A DNA stretch of 20,234 nt from Bacillota bacterium. Its GTDB lineage: Bacteria; Bacillota_I; Bacilli_A; RF39; UBA660. Positions within the stretch are counted from its first letter, which is position 1, and each line of letters opens with the position of its first letter. The stretch covers positions 1 to 20,234 of the forward strand of contig JAEWBI010000015.1 in assembly GCA_023391185.1 (NCBI GenBank), in the 5' to 3' direction. A program made the translations under genes and the position numbers. Below the pieces are notes generated by a model. The model was not told the origin of the DNA and did not search any database. It saw nothing but the letters and a program-made list of their open reading frames with translations. Below, in pieces: positions 1-8,800 of this stretch.

Positions 1-41
1 CCCCAAGCAAAGAAAGTCATAAGTGCATACATAAACCACAT
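1..41 (-). CDS. Membrane protein, N-terminal fragment at the window edge (possibly EamA/DMT-type transporter)
   Basis: An ATG at 41-39 is preceded by a good ribosome binding site (AGGTGA, 47-52) and opens a frame reading MWFMYALMTFFAWG before the window ends. The 14 visible residues are hydrophobic and aromatic, as in a first transmembrane helix. The start resembles small drug/metabolite transporters of the EamA kind, where a first helix with an AWG-type motif is common, but 14 residues cannot prove the family. The terminator of the upstream HD gene (102-123) separates the two. A TGT-TAGAAT extended -10-like element lies just upstream, so it may have its own promoter. The start is fairly secure; the function is a guess. 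Confidence 0.5.
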   Translation of the reverse strand, partial: MWFMYALMTFFAW

Positions 42-100
42 TTTTATCACCTATTTAATTCTAACATATTTTTTTTACTGTGGAAATAAGAATAATAGAA

Positions 101-123
101 AAAGGAAGAACTAAATCTTCCTT
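101..123 (-). terminator. Intrinsic terminator of the HD-domain gene, overlapping its stop codon
   Basis: AAGGAAGA (102-109) and TCTTCCTT (116-123) form an 8-bp stem with a 6-nt loop. On the minus strand the stem is followed by a T-rich run (TTTCTATTATTCTTATT). The stop codon (113-111) lies in the loop. The T tract is interrupted, so efficiency may be moderate. Confidence 0.6.
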
Positions 124-1148
124 ATACCTTTAATTGTTTTTACATATGCATACTTTGAATCTTTAAAATTTAAATACTCATCTAATTTCTCTTTACAGTT
201 AGTTGAAAAAATGTCTAATCTTTCGATTTTATTACCATTTATGCATATAGGAATTACATATCTCTTTTTAGCATCAACTGAAACATAATAATAATCAACT
301 GGTTTTTCATTAGTTCTTTCTATTTTTTCGGCATTATTAAAATGCTTAAATTCATCATAAAGGTCAAACATCATAGATACTATTGCTTCTTCTTTAAGCT
401 TATACAAATCATTTATTTTTAATATTCCTCTATTTATCATATCCTTAATAATATCAGCAATAAACTGCATTGCGTACTTATCTTCGTTTTTTTGAAGTTC
501 TATACTATATTTATATACGCCATCAAAGAATAATTCCGCTATTTTTTGATTTTGAAAACCAATTTCTAATTCATCAAATTCATTTTTAAGAACTACTATG
601 TCATCATATACTTTTTTTACTGTGGATAAATCCCAGTACTGTTGCCATATAAGACATGTATGTAAAACTCCATCTAGTCTATCTACGCATAATTTTGGTT
701 TTTTATTTTCTACAACTGGATATCTTTCAAGATTTTGTAAATCATCAATATATACACCATCATCTTTTAAATACTTAACTATCTTTGGTGAACTTTTAAT
801 TATTGTATAAACATCAATTTCAGAACTTTCTTGATTAACTGTATCTCCCATTACATAATCTATACAATGACTAAATGTAGGTGTTCCTAAATCATGAAAT
901 AATGCAGCTAAAGTTTGAGTCTTATCTTTAGTGAAATTCCAAGTCATTAATGATGTTGCTATACTGTGTTCTAGCCTTGAATACCAATATTTAATATTAT
1001 GTATTTTAGTGTAATCGCATCCACAAAACTGCCCTACATATGCTAATCTTTGCATTTCTAATGTATTAATATATTTATCTATAAAATCTGGATAATCACC
1101 TTTACAAAGTATATTAAAGTAACTATCTATTTCTTTATTACGTTCCAT
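111..1148 (-). CDS. HD-domain metal-dependent phosphohydrolase-like protein
   Basis: This 345-residue soluble protein carries the HD-superfamily metal-binding pattern: H61 in SRLEHS, the H85-D86 pair in LFHDLGTPTFSH, and D156 in VDRLDG. The tight ARLxHS-like and HDLGTPxFSH motifs are those of dNTP triphosphohydrolase-like and related HD proteins acting on nucleotides or phosphate esters. The substrate cannot be read from the sequence. The C-terminal half (about 180-345) shows no motif I recognise. The start follows GAGGGTGAAGGT, and a promoter with a TGT-extended -10 lies just upstream. It is flanked by terminators on both sides, so it is a single-gene unit. The family is secure; the reaction is not. 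Confidence 0.8.
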   Translation of the reverse strand: MERNKEIDSYFNILCKGDYPDFIDKYINTLEMQRLAYVGQFCGCDYTKIHNIKYWYSRLEHSIATSLMTWNFTKDKTQTLAALFHDLGTPTFSHCIDYVMGDTVNQESSEIDVYTIIKSSPKIVKYLKDDGVYIDDLQNLERYPVVENKKPKLCVDRLDGVLHTCLIWQQYWDLSTVKKVYDDIVVLKNEFDELEIGFQNQKIAELFFDGVYKYSIELQKNEDKYAMQFIADIIKDMINRGILKINDLYKLKEEAIVSMMFDLYDEFKHFNNAEKIERTNEKPVDYYYVSVDAKKRYVIPICINGNKIERLDIFSTNCKEKLDEYLNFKDSKYAYVKTIKGIRKI

Positions 1149-1169
1149 ACCTTCACCCTCTAATGAGTT

Positions 1170-1198
1170 ATTATAACATACAATTTTAATTATGTCTT
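1170..1198 (-). promoter_or_regulatory. SigA-type promoter for the HD-domain gene
   Basis: On the minus strand AAGACA (1198-1193) is 17 bp from TATAAT (1175-1170), with an extended -10 TG one base before it. The start codon is at 1148. The -35 is imperfect but the extended -10 compensates. Confidence 0.5.
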
Positions 1199-1201
1199 AA
1201 C

Positions 1202-1224
1202 AAAAAAAGACTATAAAAGTCTTT
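1202..1224 (-). terminator. Intrinsic terminator after the aldo/keto reductase
   Basis: AAAGACT (1206-1212) and AGTCTTT (1218-1224) form a perfect 7-bp stem with a 5-nt loop. On the minus strand it is followed at once by a T run (1205-1202). It starts five bases after the stop codon at 1231-1229. Confidence 0.75.
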
Positions 1225-1228
1225 ATTA

Positions 1229-2071
1229 TCAAAAATCTACTTTATCTGGATCTACTCCTAATCCTTCACTCAATCTTATATTATCCATAATTATCATATC
1301 TTCATCACTAATTTGAAAATTAAAAACTTGCGAGTTTTCAATAATTCGACTTTCAGTAACAGACTTAGGAAGAGGTAAGGTATTATGCTGCAAACACCAT
1401 CTAATACATAACTGCGCAACAGACTTATTATACTTCAAAGATAATTTAAGCAAATCCTCATTTTTTAATACTTCACCTGAACCAAGCGGACTATAAGCTT
1501 CTACAACTATATCATTTTCGTTGCAAAAATCACAAAGTTCTTTCTGCAAAAATCCTGGATGAATTTCTAATTGATTAATCATAGGTTTGATTTCGTAATT
1601 ATCTAGTATTATTTCTAAATGATGTTTTCTAAAATTACTAACACCAATAGATTTAACTTTGCCCTCTTTATATAGTTTTTCTAAGGCTCTCCAAGTATCT
1701 AAATTTATCTCATTCCAGTTTTCAAATTGACTAGGAGATGCTGGCCAGTGTATTAAATATAGATCTAAGTAATCTAAATCTAATTTTTTTAGAGTTTCTT
1801 CAAAAGCAAGTAACGTTTTTTTATAACCCCTATTTGTATTCCAAACTTTACTAGTTATAAATAGCTGCTCTCTTGGAACACCACACATCTTAATCGCTTT
1901 TCCAACACTTTCTTCATTACCATATATGGCTGCTGTATCAATATGTCTATAACCATTTTTTATAGCAGATAAAACCGCATCAGTAGTTGATTTGTCATTA
2001 GGACTTTTCCAAGTTCCATATCCAATATTTGGTATTATTATTTCATTATTTAAAACAAAATTATTATTCAT
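1229..2071 (-). CDS. Aldo/keto reductase (AKR superfamily oxidoreductase)
   Basis: This is a 280-residue NAD(P)H-dependent carbonyl reductase with the usual family length. The catalytic tetrad is complete: D45 (HIDTAAIYGNE), Y50, K75 (FITSKVWN) and H108 (LYLIHWP). The strands GVSNF (143-147), NQLEIHP (166-172) and EAYSPLGSG (191-199) of the barrel are present. The cofactor loop LPLPKSVTESRIIEN (232-246) has the Lys/Ser and Arg/Asn that bind the 2'-phosphate of NADPH in this family. It resembles the 2,5-diketogluconate/methylglyoxal reductase group; the natural substrate is unknown. AGGAGGT sits eight bases before the ATG. It has its own terminator and a plausible promoter, so it is probably transcribed alone. 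Confidence 0.93.
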   Translation of the reverse strand: MNNNFVLNNEIIIPNIGYGTWKSPNDKSTTDAVLSAIKNGYRHIDTAAIYGNEESVGKAIKMCGVPREQLFITSKVWNTNRGYKKTLLAFEETLKKLDLDYLDLYLIHWPASPSQFENWNEINLDTWRALEKLYKEGKVKSIGVSNFRKHHLEIILDNYEIKPMINQLEIHPGFLQKELCDFCNENDIVVEAYSPLGSGEVLKNEDLLKLSLKYNKSVAQLCIRWCLQHNTLPLPKSVTESRIIENSQVFNFQISDEDMIIMDNIRLSEGLGVDPDKVDF

Positions 2072-2093
2072 TTACTAACCTCCTATCATATAT

Positions 2094-2122
2094 ATTTAAC
2101 TATAAATTAAATATTAAGTCAA
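2094..2122 (-). promoter_or_regulatory. Possible SigA-type promoter for the aldo/keto reductase
   Basis: TTGACT (minus strand, 2122-2117) lies 17 bp from TTAAAT (2099-2094), upstream of the AGGAGGT site. The -35 is close to consensus and the -10 is weak. It starts just after the stop codon of the 60-residue membrane protein gene. Confidence 0.4.
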
Positions 2123-2128
2123 CAATAA

Positions 2129-2311
2129 TCATTTTCCTTGCTTTTGACTTTTTATGGCGCTAAATATTATTCCTATACATATAAACATAAGTGCTATATA
2201 AATCATATCAGGAATTTTCAATAATAGTTTTTCTGTTATTTTTAAAACCAAATATGTAATTACAGCAACCATGAACAAAATATTTGATTCTGTCTTCTTT
2301 GTTTTTTTCAT
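2129..2311 (-). CDS. Small two-helix membrane protein, 60 residues
   Basis: The sequence begins with a lysine-rich stretch (MKKTKKTE) and then has two hydrophobic segments, about residues 10-27 and 35-53, separated by a short polar turn, and ends in a basic tail (KSQKQGK). This is a helical hairpin with both ends probably in the cytoplasm. A TTGGAGAT ribosome binding site precedes the ATG. The gene starts 20 bases after the radical-SAM gene ends and no terminator lies between them, so the two are probably co-transcribed. No family is recognised. It has no leader/core peptide look (no Cys/Gly/Ser-rich tail), so it is not an obvious substrate of the radical-SAM enzyme, but linkage suggests a shared job. 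Confidence 0.7.
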   Translation of the reverse strand: MKKTKKTESNILFMVAVITYLVLKITEKLLLKIPDMIYIALMFICIGIIFSAIKSQKQGK

Positions 2312-2331
2312 CTATACATCTCCAAGCAATT

Positions 2332-3396
2332 TTATTTTATACTATCACTAAATCTATACAATTCTTTACATAAAGGTTTAGCTCTACTGCCAGTTTTTAC
2401 AAATACTTTTTCTAACTCAGTATAAATATTTGGTGTTTCTATACCTAGTGCATTTAACTGCTCTAAATTGTATTCTTTAAAAGCTGGGCATGGTAATACA
2501 GTTCCATCATATTTTATCACTAATTTTTCTAATCCAGCAGTACATAAATGTGTATCACTACCTATCAATGGAATACCTATTCTTATTTTACCATTAAACA
2601 ATTTCAAACCTTCATTATATATATCCTTATATTCCTCCATTTCCTCCGAAGTAAGCATAAGATCTTTAACATTATCTGCGCCTCTTCCCTGTGGAACAAA
2701 ATTTAGTACACTTAGATTGTTAATTTCAGCTATATTTAAACATTCTATTATATCTAAGAAACTTTTATAATTGCATTTCATGGGAATAAAATGTACATCT
2801 GTTTCAAGTTTTACTGCAGTTGCCTTAACCATTGAACTAATTAGACTAGTTAGCATATTCTTTGTATGCATTACATAGTTATAAGAACTCTCTTCAGATG
2901 CCTGAAAATCAAAAACTATTTTATCTAAACCGATATATTTTAGATATTCCATTTCACTTCTTGAGATTTCACAAAATTCTTGATTATAAAAATAAATTAG
3001 TTGATCAATTTCTATTTTGATATACTTTTGATATTCTCTTTCTTCCATACCTTGTTTTATATATTGTTTATATTTTTTAATTATTTCATTAACCATATTA
3101 TCAAATTCTAAACTGGTTATTTTTTTCTTTCTTTTTATTCCACTAGTAAATAAAATAACTTTTATCCCTTTTTCTTTACAATATTTAATCATTTCGAATA
3201 AGTCAGGATGAAGAAATGGTTCTCCACCAGAAATCGATATCTCTTTTATACCACCTATTTTAATTAAATGATTAATAGTTTTCTTAAATAGTTCTAATTC
3301 AATCATTTTTTCTTTGTTTATTGACGCACAAGAGGAACAAAATAAACAATTATTAGGACACGCTTGAATTATTTCAAAACACAAATCATTTATCAT
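2332..3396 (-). CDS. Radical-SAM protein with SPASM/twitch-like C-terminus, substrate unknown
   Basis: The iron-sulfur motif C13-x3-C17-x2-C20 (CPNNCLFC) binds the 4Fe-4S cluster that cleaves S-adenosylmethionine, and SISGGEPFLHP (54-64) is the usual SAM-binding GGE strand. An unusually long polar segment of about 65 residues (88-155), probably helical, follows the second strand. The C-terminal part has C285 (HLCTAG), C303 in YDGTVLPCPAFK, and C343, a pattern like the shortened SPASM or twitch auxiliary-cluster region of peptide-modifying enzymes. The start has a perfect AAAGGAGG site. A 60-residue membrane protein gene follows 20 bases downstream. No precursor peptide, transporter or peptidase for a known RiPP pathway is visible. 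The enzyme class is certain; the substrate is unknown. Confidence 0.88.
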   Translation of the reverse strand: MINDLCFEIIQACPNNCLFCSSCASINKEKMIELELFKKTINHLIKIGGIKEISISGGEPFLHPDLFEMIKYCKEKGIKVILFTSGIKRKKKITSLEFDNMVNEIIKKYKQYIKQGMEEREYQKYIKIEIDQLIYFYNQEFCEISRSEMEYLKYIGLDKIVFDFQASEESSYNYVMHTKNMLTSLISSMVKATAVKLETDVHFIPMKCNYKSFLDIIECLNIAEINNLSVLNFVPQGRGADNVKDLMLTSEEMEEYKDIYNEGLKLFNGKIRIGIPLIGSDTHLCTAGLEKLVIKYDGTVLPCPAFKEYNLEQLNALGIETPNIYTELEKVFVKTGSRAKPLCKELYRFSDSIK

Positions 3397-3418
3397 ATTA
3401 TTCCTCCTTTATGCCTTT

Positions 3419-3427
3419 ATTATAACA
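3419..3427 (-). promoter_or_regulatory. Extended -10 promoter element for the radical-SAM gene
   Basis: The minus strand reads TGTTATAAT (3427-3419), a full TGn-TATAAT extended -10 box, 22 bases before the start codon. There is no good -35. The same TGTTATAAT string occurs in front of the HD-domain gene. Confidence 0.45.
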
Positions 3428-3437
3428 TGATGATAAT

Positions 3438-3460
3438 AAAAAAAGATATTCTATATATCT
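3438..3460 (-). terminator. Intrinsic terminator of nadE with the stop codon in its loop
   Basis: On the minus strand AGATAT (3460-3455) pairs with ATATCT (3449-3444) around a 5-nt loop. Six T follow (3443-3438). The TAG stop of nadE (3453-3451) is inside the loop. The stem is short and A+T-rich. Confidence 0.6.
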
Positions 3461-5388
3461 CTTTCTAATTCAGCTAATCTTTTCAACCAAATATTAACTT
3501 CTGCGTCACTTGGCATTCTTAAATCTCCTCTTGGGCTTAAACTTATTGTACCAACTTTTGGCCCATCTGGAAGACAACTTCTTTTAAACTGTTGACTAAA
3601 AAATTTTTTAATGAATACTTTAAGCCATTTCATTATCTCTATGTTTGAAAAATCTTCTTTAAATGTTTCCTCTGCAAGAAAGTAAATTTTTTCTGGTGTT
3701 GCACCATATCTAAGGAAATGATATAAAAAGAAATCATGCAGCATATATGGCCCTATATTATCCTCTGTTTTTTGAATTATATTTCCTTTTTCATCAGGAG
3801 GCAAAAGTTCTGGACTTACCGGTGTATCCAATATATCATAAATAGTTTTATGCATTTTTGGATTTCTATCAGCTATCCATTTTACTAAGTATCTTACTAA
3901 AGTCTTAGGAATGCTAGTATTAACAGCATACATACTCATATGATCACCATTATATGTACACCAACCAAGAGCAAGCTCTGATAAATCACCCGTTCCTATT
4001 ACTAAAGCATTTTCTTTATTTGCTACATCCATTAATATCTGGGTTCTTTCTCTTGCTTGACTATTTTCATATGTAATACTTCTATCGCTCTCATCTAAAC
4101 CAATATCTTTCATGTGAACTAGGCAGGCATTTTTGATATCAACCTCTCTTAATGTAGCACCACTTTCTTTAACTAAATTGCAAGCATTGTTATAAGTTCT
4201 ACCTGTTGTTCCAAAACCAGGCAAAGTTATTGCAATAAGATTTGAAACATCGATTCCTATTTTTTTATAAGCCTCTAATATTACAAGAAATGCTAGTGTA
4301 GAATCAAGCCCTCCACTTATACCTATAACTGTTTTTTTAATTCCTGTATGTAGTAGTCGTTTAGCCAAACCGGCAGCCTGAATATTAAATATCTCTTCGC
4401 ATCTTTCATCTTTTGTTTTTTCATTACTTGGCACAAATGGATATTTTTCATATTTTCTATGTAATGTAGTTATTTTATCTTTAACATCGATGTTTATATA
4501 TCTATAGTTTAAGTTATTATTAATTCCCATATAACTAATATTTTTATATCGGTTATTCATAATCCTTTTTATGTCTATATCAGTGTATATTATCTCACTT
4601 TCAAAATTAAATCTTTCGTTTTCTTCTAAGATTGCCCCACATTCAGCAATCATTGCATGTCCGCCGAATACAACATCAGTTGTTGATTCATTGACCCCAC
4701 TTGAGGCATATACATAAGCACATAATGTCTTAGCTGATTGACTCCTAACTAGTTCCTTTCGATAACTATATTTTCCAATTATTTCATTACTTGCAGAAAG
4801 ATTAAATATAATTGATGCTCCTTTTAATGTATGATTAGTACTTGGTGGAAAACTACACCACAAATCTTCACAAATTTCGATACCAAAACTAATCTCTTTT
4901 GAATGCTCATCATTAAAGATAATATTTGTTCCAAATGGAATTATTTTACCATTTATCTCAATCTCATTATTATATGCATTTATACTTGAAGCAAACCAAC
5001 GCTTTTCATAAAATTCACTATAATTAGGAATATATGTTTTTGGTACAATACCTAGTATATTTCCTTTTTGCAATACAACTGCACAGTTAAATAATTGATT
5101 CTCATTTCTAATAGGACAACCTATTATTGAAATTATATCTAAATGTTTAGTCTCTTCCAAAATCTTTTCTATGGCATTATAACTTTCTTCTATCAAAGCG
5201 TCTTGCGCAAATAAATCAGCACATGTATATCCTGTTAATGAAAGTTCTGGTGTAGTTAAAATAGAAATTCCAAACTCGTCAGCTTTTTTTATCTCTAATA
5301 TTATTTGATTAGCGTTAAATTCAGTATCAGCAACTTTTAACTTAGGGATTAGAGCTCCTATTCTTACAAATCCGTATTTTTTATACAT
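3451..5388 (-). CDS. nadE: Glutamine-dependent NAD(+) synthetase
   Basis: NadE makes NAD from deamido-NAD, ATP and glutamine, the last step of NAD synthesis. The 645 residues match the long, two-domain glutamine-using form. The N-terminal nitrilase-type glutaminase (about 1-300) has the triad E48 (TTPELSLTGYTC), K117 (VPKTYIPNY) and C173 (GIEICEDLW). The C-terminal synthetase (about 325-640) has the ATP-pyrophosphatase loop SGGLDST (358-364), then LPGFGTTGRT (389-398) and GTGDLSELALGW. The C-terminal block PKVGTISLSPRGDLRMPSDA is typical of this form. An AAGGAGAT site precedes the ATG. A consensus promoter with an overlapping inverted repeat lies upstream, suggesting repression in response to NAD or a precursor. 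No other NAD gene is in the window. Confidence 0.96.
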   Translation of the reverse strand: MYKKYGFVRIGALIPKLKVADTEFNANQIILEIKKADEFGISILTTPELSLTGYTCADLFAQDALIEESYNAIEKILEETKHLDIISIIGCPIRNENQLFNCAVVLQKGNILGIVPKTYIPNYSEFYEKRWFASSINAYNNEIEINGKIIPFGTNIIFNDEHSKEISFGIEICEDLWCSFPPSTNHTLKGASIIFNLSASNEIIGKYSYRKELVRSQSAKTLCAYVYASSGVNESTTDVVFGGHAMIAECGAILEENERFNFESEIIYTDIDIKRIMNNRYKNISYMGINNNLNYRYINIDVKDKITTLHRKYEKYPFVPSNEKTKDERCEEIFNIQAAGLAKRLLHTGIKKTVIGISGGLDSTLAFLVILEAYKKIGIDVSNLIAITLPGFGTTGRTYNNACNLVKESGATLREVDIKNACLVHMKDIGLDESDRSITYENSQARERTQILMDVANKENALVIGTGDLSELALGWCTYNGDHMSMYAVNTSIPKTLVRYLVKWIADRNPKMHKTIYDILDTPVSPELLPPDEKGNIIQKTEDNIGPYMLHDFFLYHFLRYGATPEKIYFLAEETFKEDFSNIEIMKWLKVFIKKFFSQQFKRSCLPDGPKVGTISLSPRGDLRMPSDAEVNIWLKRLAELERDI

Positions 5389-5417
5389 AAATCCATCTCC
5401 TTATAAAACAGTTATCA

Positions 5418-5446
5418 CCTGTTATTAACATTATATTAATAACAGG
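5418..5446. promoter_or_regulatory. Inverted-repeat candidate operator overlapping the nadE promoter
   Basis: CCTGTTATTAA (5418-5428) and TTAATAACAGG (5436-5446) are perfect 11-bp inverted arms around the 7-nt spacer CATTATA. The spacer contains the whole -10 hexamer of the nadE promoter, and one arm runs into the 16-35 spacer region while the other covers the expected transcription start. A related half-site lies just beyond (AACAG 5407-5411 facing CTGTT 5419-5423). A protein bound here would block RNA polymerase. NAD genes in Bacillota are often controlled by repressors such as NiaR or NrtR; I do not identify which one would bind. Confidence 0.6.
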
Positions 5447-5458
5447 ACATTTTGTCAA
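5430..5458 (-). promoter_or_regulatory. Consensus SigA promoter of nadE
   Basis: TTGACA (minus strand, 5458-5453) and TATAAT (5435-5430) are separated by exactly 17 bp: a perfect match to the housekeeping consensus. The start codon is at 5388, giving a leader of about 35 nt. Confidence 0.85.
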
Positions 5459-5710
5459 TACGTTTTTACTAAAAAACTAAGAAGTATTATATTTTTAAAT
5501 AAATTTAAAATCTTCTAGGCTTAATAATAATTATTTAAGGCATGTTTGCCTTTTAATTTTTAATTGTAAATGTTATAATTAAATTACAATAGGTATGATA
5601 TTTTATTTAAATTATAATTACTATTGTATATTTTTTTAAGTTATATTACTTAAAGAATGCATTATAAATAATATAAAATTATGTATACCCCTGAAAATAA
5701 TATATTAAAG

Positions 5711-5741
5711 TAAGAAGTGAAAATTTAACTTCTTATTTTTT
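5711..5741 (+). terminator. Terminator-like hairpin upstream of the prepilin-like gene
   Basis: TAAGAAGT (5711-5718) and ACTTCTTA (5728-5735) form a perfect 8-bp stem with a 9-nt loop, followed by six T (5736-5741). It is 109 bases before the ATG at 5850 and no plus-strand gene lies upstream. It may therefore end a short non-coding RNA, act as a leader attenuator, or stop antisense transcription away from nadE. Confidence 0.5.
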
Positions 5742-5753
5742 AACCAAATTAGT

Positions 5754-5772
5754 ATTAGTAAGTTTTACTAAT
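5754..5772. repeat. Perfect 8-bp inverted repeat (candidate operator or hairpin)
   Basis: ATTAGTAA and TTACTAAT flank the 3-nt spacer GTT. There is no T tract after it, so it does not look like a terminator. A -10-like TATTAT lies at 5776-5781, making an operator role possible. Confidence 0.45.
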
Positions 5773-5849
5773 CTCTATTATATAGGCTTTTTACACTACA
5801 TAATTGGTTTAGTTATTTTAATAAATTAAAATAGAAAGCAGGAATTATA

Positions 5850-8800
5850 ATGAATAAAAAGGGATTTTCATTAATTGAACTACTAGCAGTAATTATAGTA
5901 CTTATAATTATTACATTTATAGCTACTATGGTAATTACAAAGATTGCAAGTGAAGCAAGAAAGGAAGCTGCTAAAACTAGTTTTAATGCATATATTAAAG
6001 CAGTTGATACTTACCTAGTAATATGTCAGATGAATAAAGATGATTGTAAAATTGATGACGGATATAGATATTATGTTGCTCCAAATAGTAACTATATAGA
6101 TTATCAAATACCTAGTTTAGGCTTTACTAATATCCTAATTCCTAAAGTATATGCTGAGGAAAAAATTAATGATAATACTAGTGTATATTTAAATAATATT
6201 ATTAAAATAAGTGGTAGTTATCCAACTGATGGCTACTTTGATATTGACGATAATAAAATTGATGAAGCTGTATGTAATTTTGGCGGATATAGAATTATAT
6301 ATGATAATCAAAAGATTTATGTTGAAGGTGAGACTAATGAAATATTAGTTAGTGATGTTTCATTTGAGCAAACTTCATACATTATTGTTAAAGACGCGAC
6401 CTTACAACTAAATCCAACTATAACTCCTAATAATGCGACTAATAAAAATTTAATATATACAAGCGAAGATGAAAACATTGCTAAAGTTGATGAAAATGGA
6501 TTAATAACTGGTGTTAACAATGGAACTACTACCATTACAGTAAAAACTGGTAGTATTACAAAAAAAATAGAAATTATTGTAGGTCAAATATATGTTGATG
6601 GAGATACTATATATAAAGATACTTTATATGATGCTATAAGTAGTTATTATCTTATTAATAGTGGAACATATACACTTCACTTAGCAAATGATGAAGAGAT
6701 TTTAACAGAAATTTATGTAATTAATGGAGATACAAATTATACAACTACTCCAACACTATGTGACAATGTAGTGGATACAAAAATGTGTATTTATAAATAT
6801 AATGGTAATTTAACTGTTGATGCAAGTGTTACACTTACACCACAAGTTAGAAAAAAAGGTTTTTTAATTTATGTAGAAAAGAAACTTATAAACAACGGAA
6901 ATATATCTATGACAGCCCGTGGAGCGTCTGCTGTCGGTCAAAATGTTCTTTTATATAAGAATTCAAATAATACATATGAATATATTCCAGCTGTTGGCAG
7001 TGGCGGAGGAGCTGCTGTTGCCCTTTCAAATGCTGATTCTATATCAATAGCAGGTAAAGCGGGTGTTGACGGAAGTAACCGCGCTACTGGTGGTGGCGGT
7101 TCAGGGGGAGTATTTAATAATGTATCTGGTTACTCGGGATCTGGTCCTGGTGGTGCAGGAACATCCTATTCTGGAGGAGCTGGTGGAGGAGCTACAACTT
7201 CACGTGGTGTAACATACTATGGTAATGCTGGATCAAGCACTGGTGGTGCTGGTGGAGCTGGAAAATCAAATACATACTCAAATACAGGTGGCTATGCAGC
7301 TGGTGGTGGTGCCGGTAATCCCGGTGGAGCTGGAGTTGGTTCATCATGCTGTACACATAATCCTGGTGGAGCTGGTACTGGTGGCTTACTAATGATTTAT
7401 ACAGGAGCATTTGAAAATAATGGAACTATTTCATCAAATGGTTCGCAAGGTGGATATGGTACTGGTGCATCTGGTGGCTCTTCCGGTGGTGGTAGCATAA
7501 ATATATTTGCTAATACAATTAATTCATATGGAAACATTGTAGCAAATGGAGGCGCAACACAAACATATGGTGCACCCGGTGGTCAAGGAACAATTAATGT
7601 TGGTCAAATATATAATAACAATTTTTATAACTATATTTTTGGATATAGTGGTGATTATCAAAAATTTACTGCGCCTGTTAGTGGTAACTATAAAATAGAA
7701 CTATGGGGTGCACAAGGTGGTTTTAGTAGATATTTAACAAACAATTCTGGTGGACTTGTTGGCGGTGGACTTGGCGCATACACTTTAGGTACTACTTATT
7801 TAGCTGCTGGTCAAAGTCTATATGTTTATGTCGGAGGCGCTGGAAAAGATGGCGCAACTAATTATCGTCTTACAAGTTTCAATGGCGGTTCAGCCGGCGG
7901 AATATCCTACCAAGGAGGATCTTCTGGTGGTGGTGCAACAGATGTTAGATTAACTCCAGAAAACAAGAAATATAGATATATTAGAGATTATCTAACTGGT
8001 AGTAATGTTAATAATGGTAATCATTGGGTTGAACTTCAAGTATATGATACTAAAGGTAACCTAATATCAACAGGTAAACAAGTCTCAAGTAACTGCGTCG
8101 GAATGACTGATTTTGCAGCTCTAACCGATGGTGTTACTACTTCATCAGCATATATATATTCAAGCGCATGTAACGGAGTAGAAACATATGTAGAAATTGA
8201 TTTAGGTGCTGAATATGAAATTGGAGAGGTAAAAGTATGGCATTATTATACAGATAATAGAATCTATATAACTAAAGTTCAACTTCTAAATGATGATAAA
8301 ACTAAAAGTGTTGAAATGTTCAATTCTGTAACTGATGGTACATATCCAGAAATTTCAGTTGGTAGAACTTATACATTTGATGGTACCATAGATTTTGATA
8401 GTATTAAATCTCGTATTATGGTAGCTGGTGGTGGAGCAGGATCTTCTAACTGGACAAATGCAAGAACAGGTGGTTATGGTGGTGCTCTTGTAGGTGGACC
8501 TGGCTTACTAAACTCTGGAGCAGCAGCTCATCCGCTTGCTACAGGTGGTACACAAATTTCTGGTGGAAACCCTGGTGGTTCATCGGGACTTGGACTATAT
8601 GGAAAATTTGGTGATGGTGGTGCTGCTCAAATTAGTCACGGTGGTGGTGGTGGTGGCGGCTACTACGGTGGTGGCGGTGGTGGTGTCATTAGTTCAGGTG
8701 TTTCTTCCGGAGCAGGTGGCTCATCATATATTTCAGGATATGAAGGATGCGTTGGAATTAATGCAATATCTACATCATCAAACATAATTGTATTAAGTAA

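Larger units (their letters stand above)
5460..5849. other. Non-coding region between nadE and the prepilin-like gene
   Basis: About 390 A+T-rich bases separate the divergent genes, with no plausible ORF. It holds three perfect inverted repeats: AAGGCA/TGCCTT (5537-5552), TAAGAAGT/ACTTCTTA followed by T's (5711-5741), and ATTAGTAA/TTACTAAT (5754-5772). A TATAAT-like box occurs around 5574 (GTTATAAT). I find no convincing -35/-10 pair that clearly serves the prepilin-like gene, and no riboswitch motif that I recognise. Confidence 0.6.

Noticed and set aside
5418..5446. nadE upstream inverted repeat as a transcription terminator
   Set aside because: There is no T tract on either side, and it lies over the promoter rather than after a gene.
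7192..7410. Gln/His/Tyr-rich minus-strand ORF within the glycine-rich gene
   Set aside because: It is the complement of GGT/GGA repeats; the odd composition is a by-product of the real plus-strand gene.
8536..8787. Plus-strand Val-rich ORF in another frame of the glycine-rich gene
   Set aside because: It is a frame shadow of the GGT/GTG repeats; it has no ribosome site.
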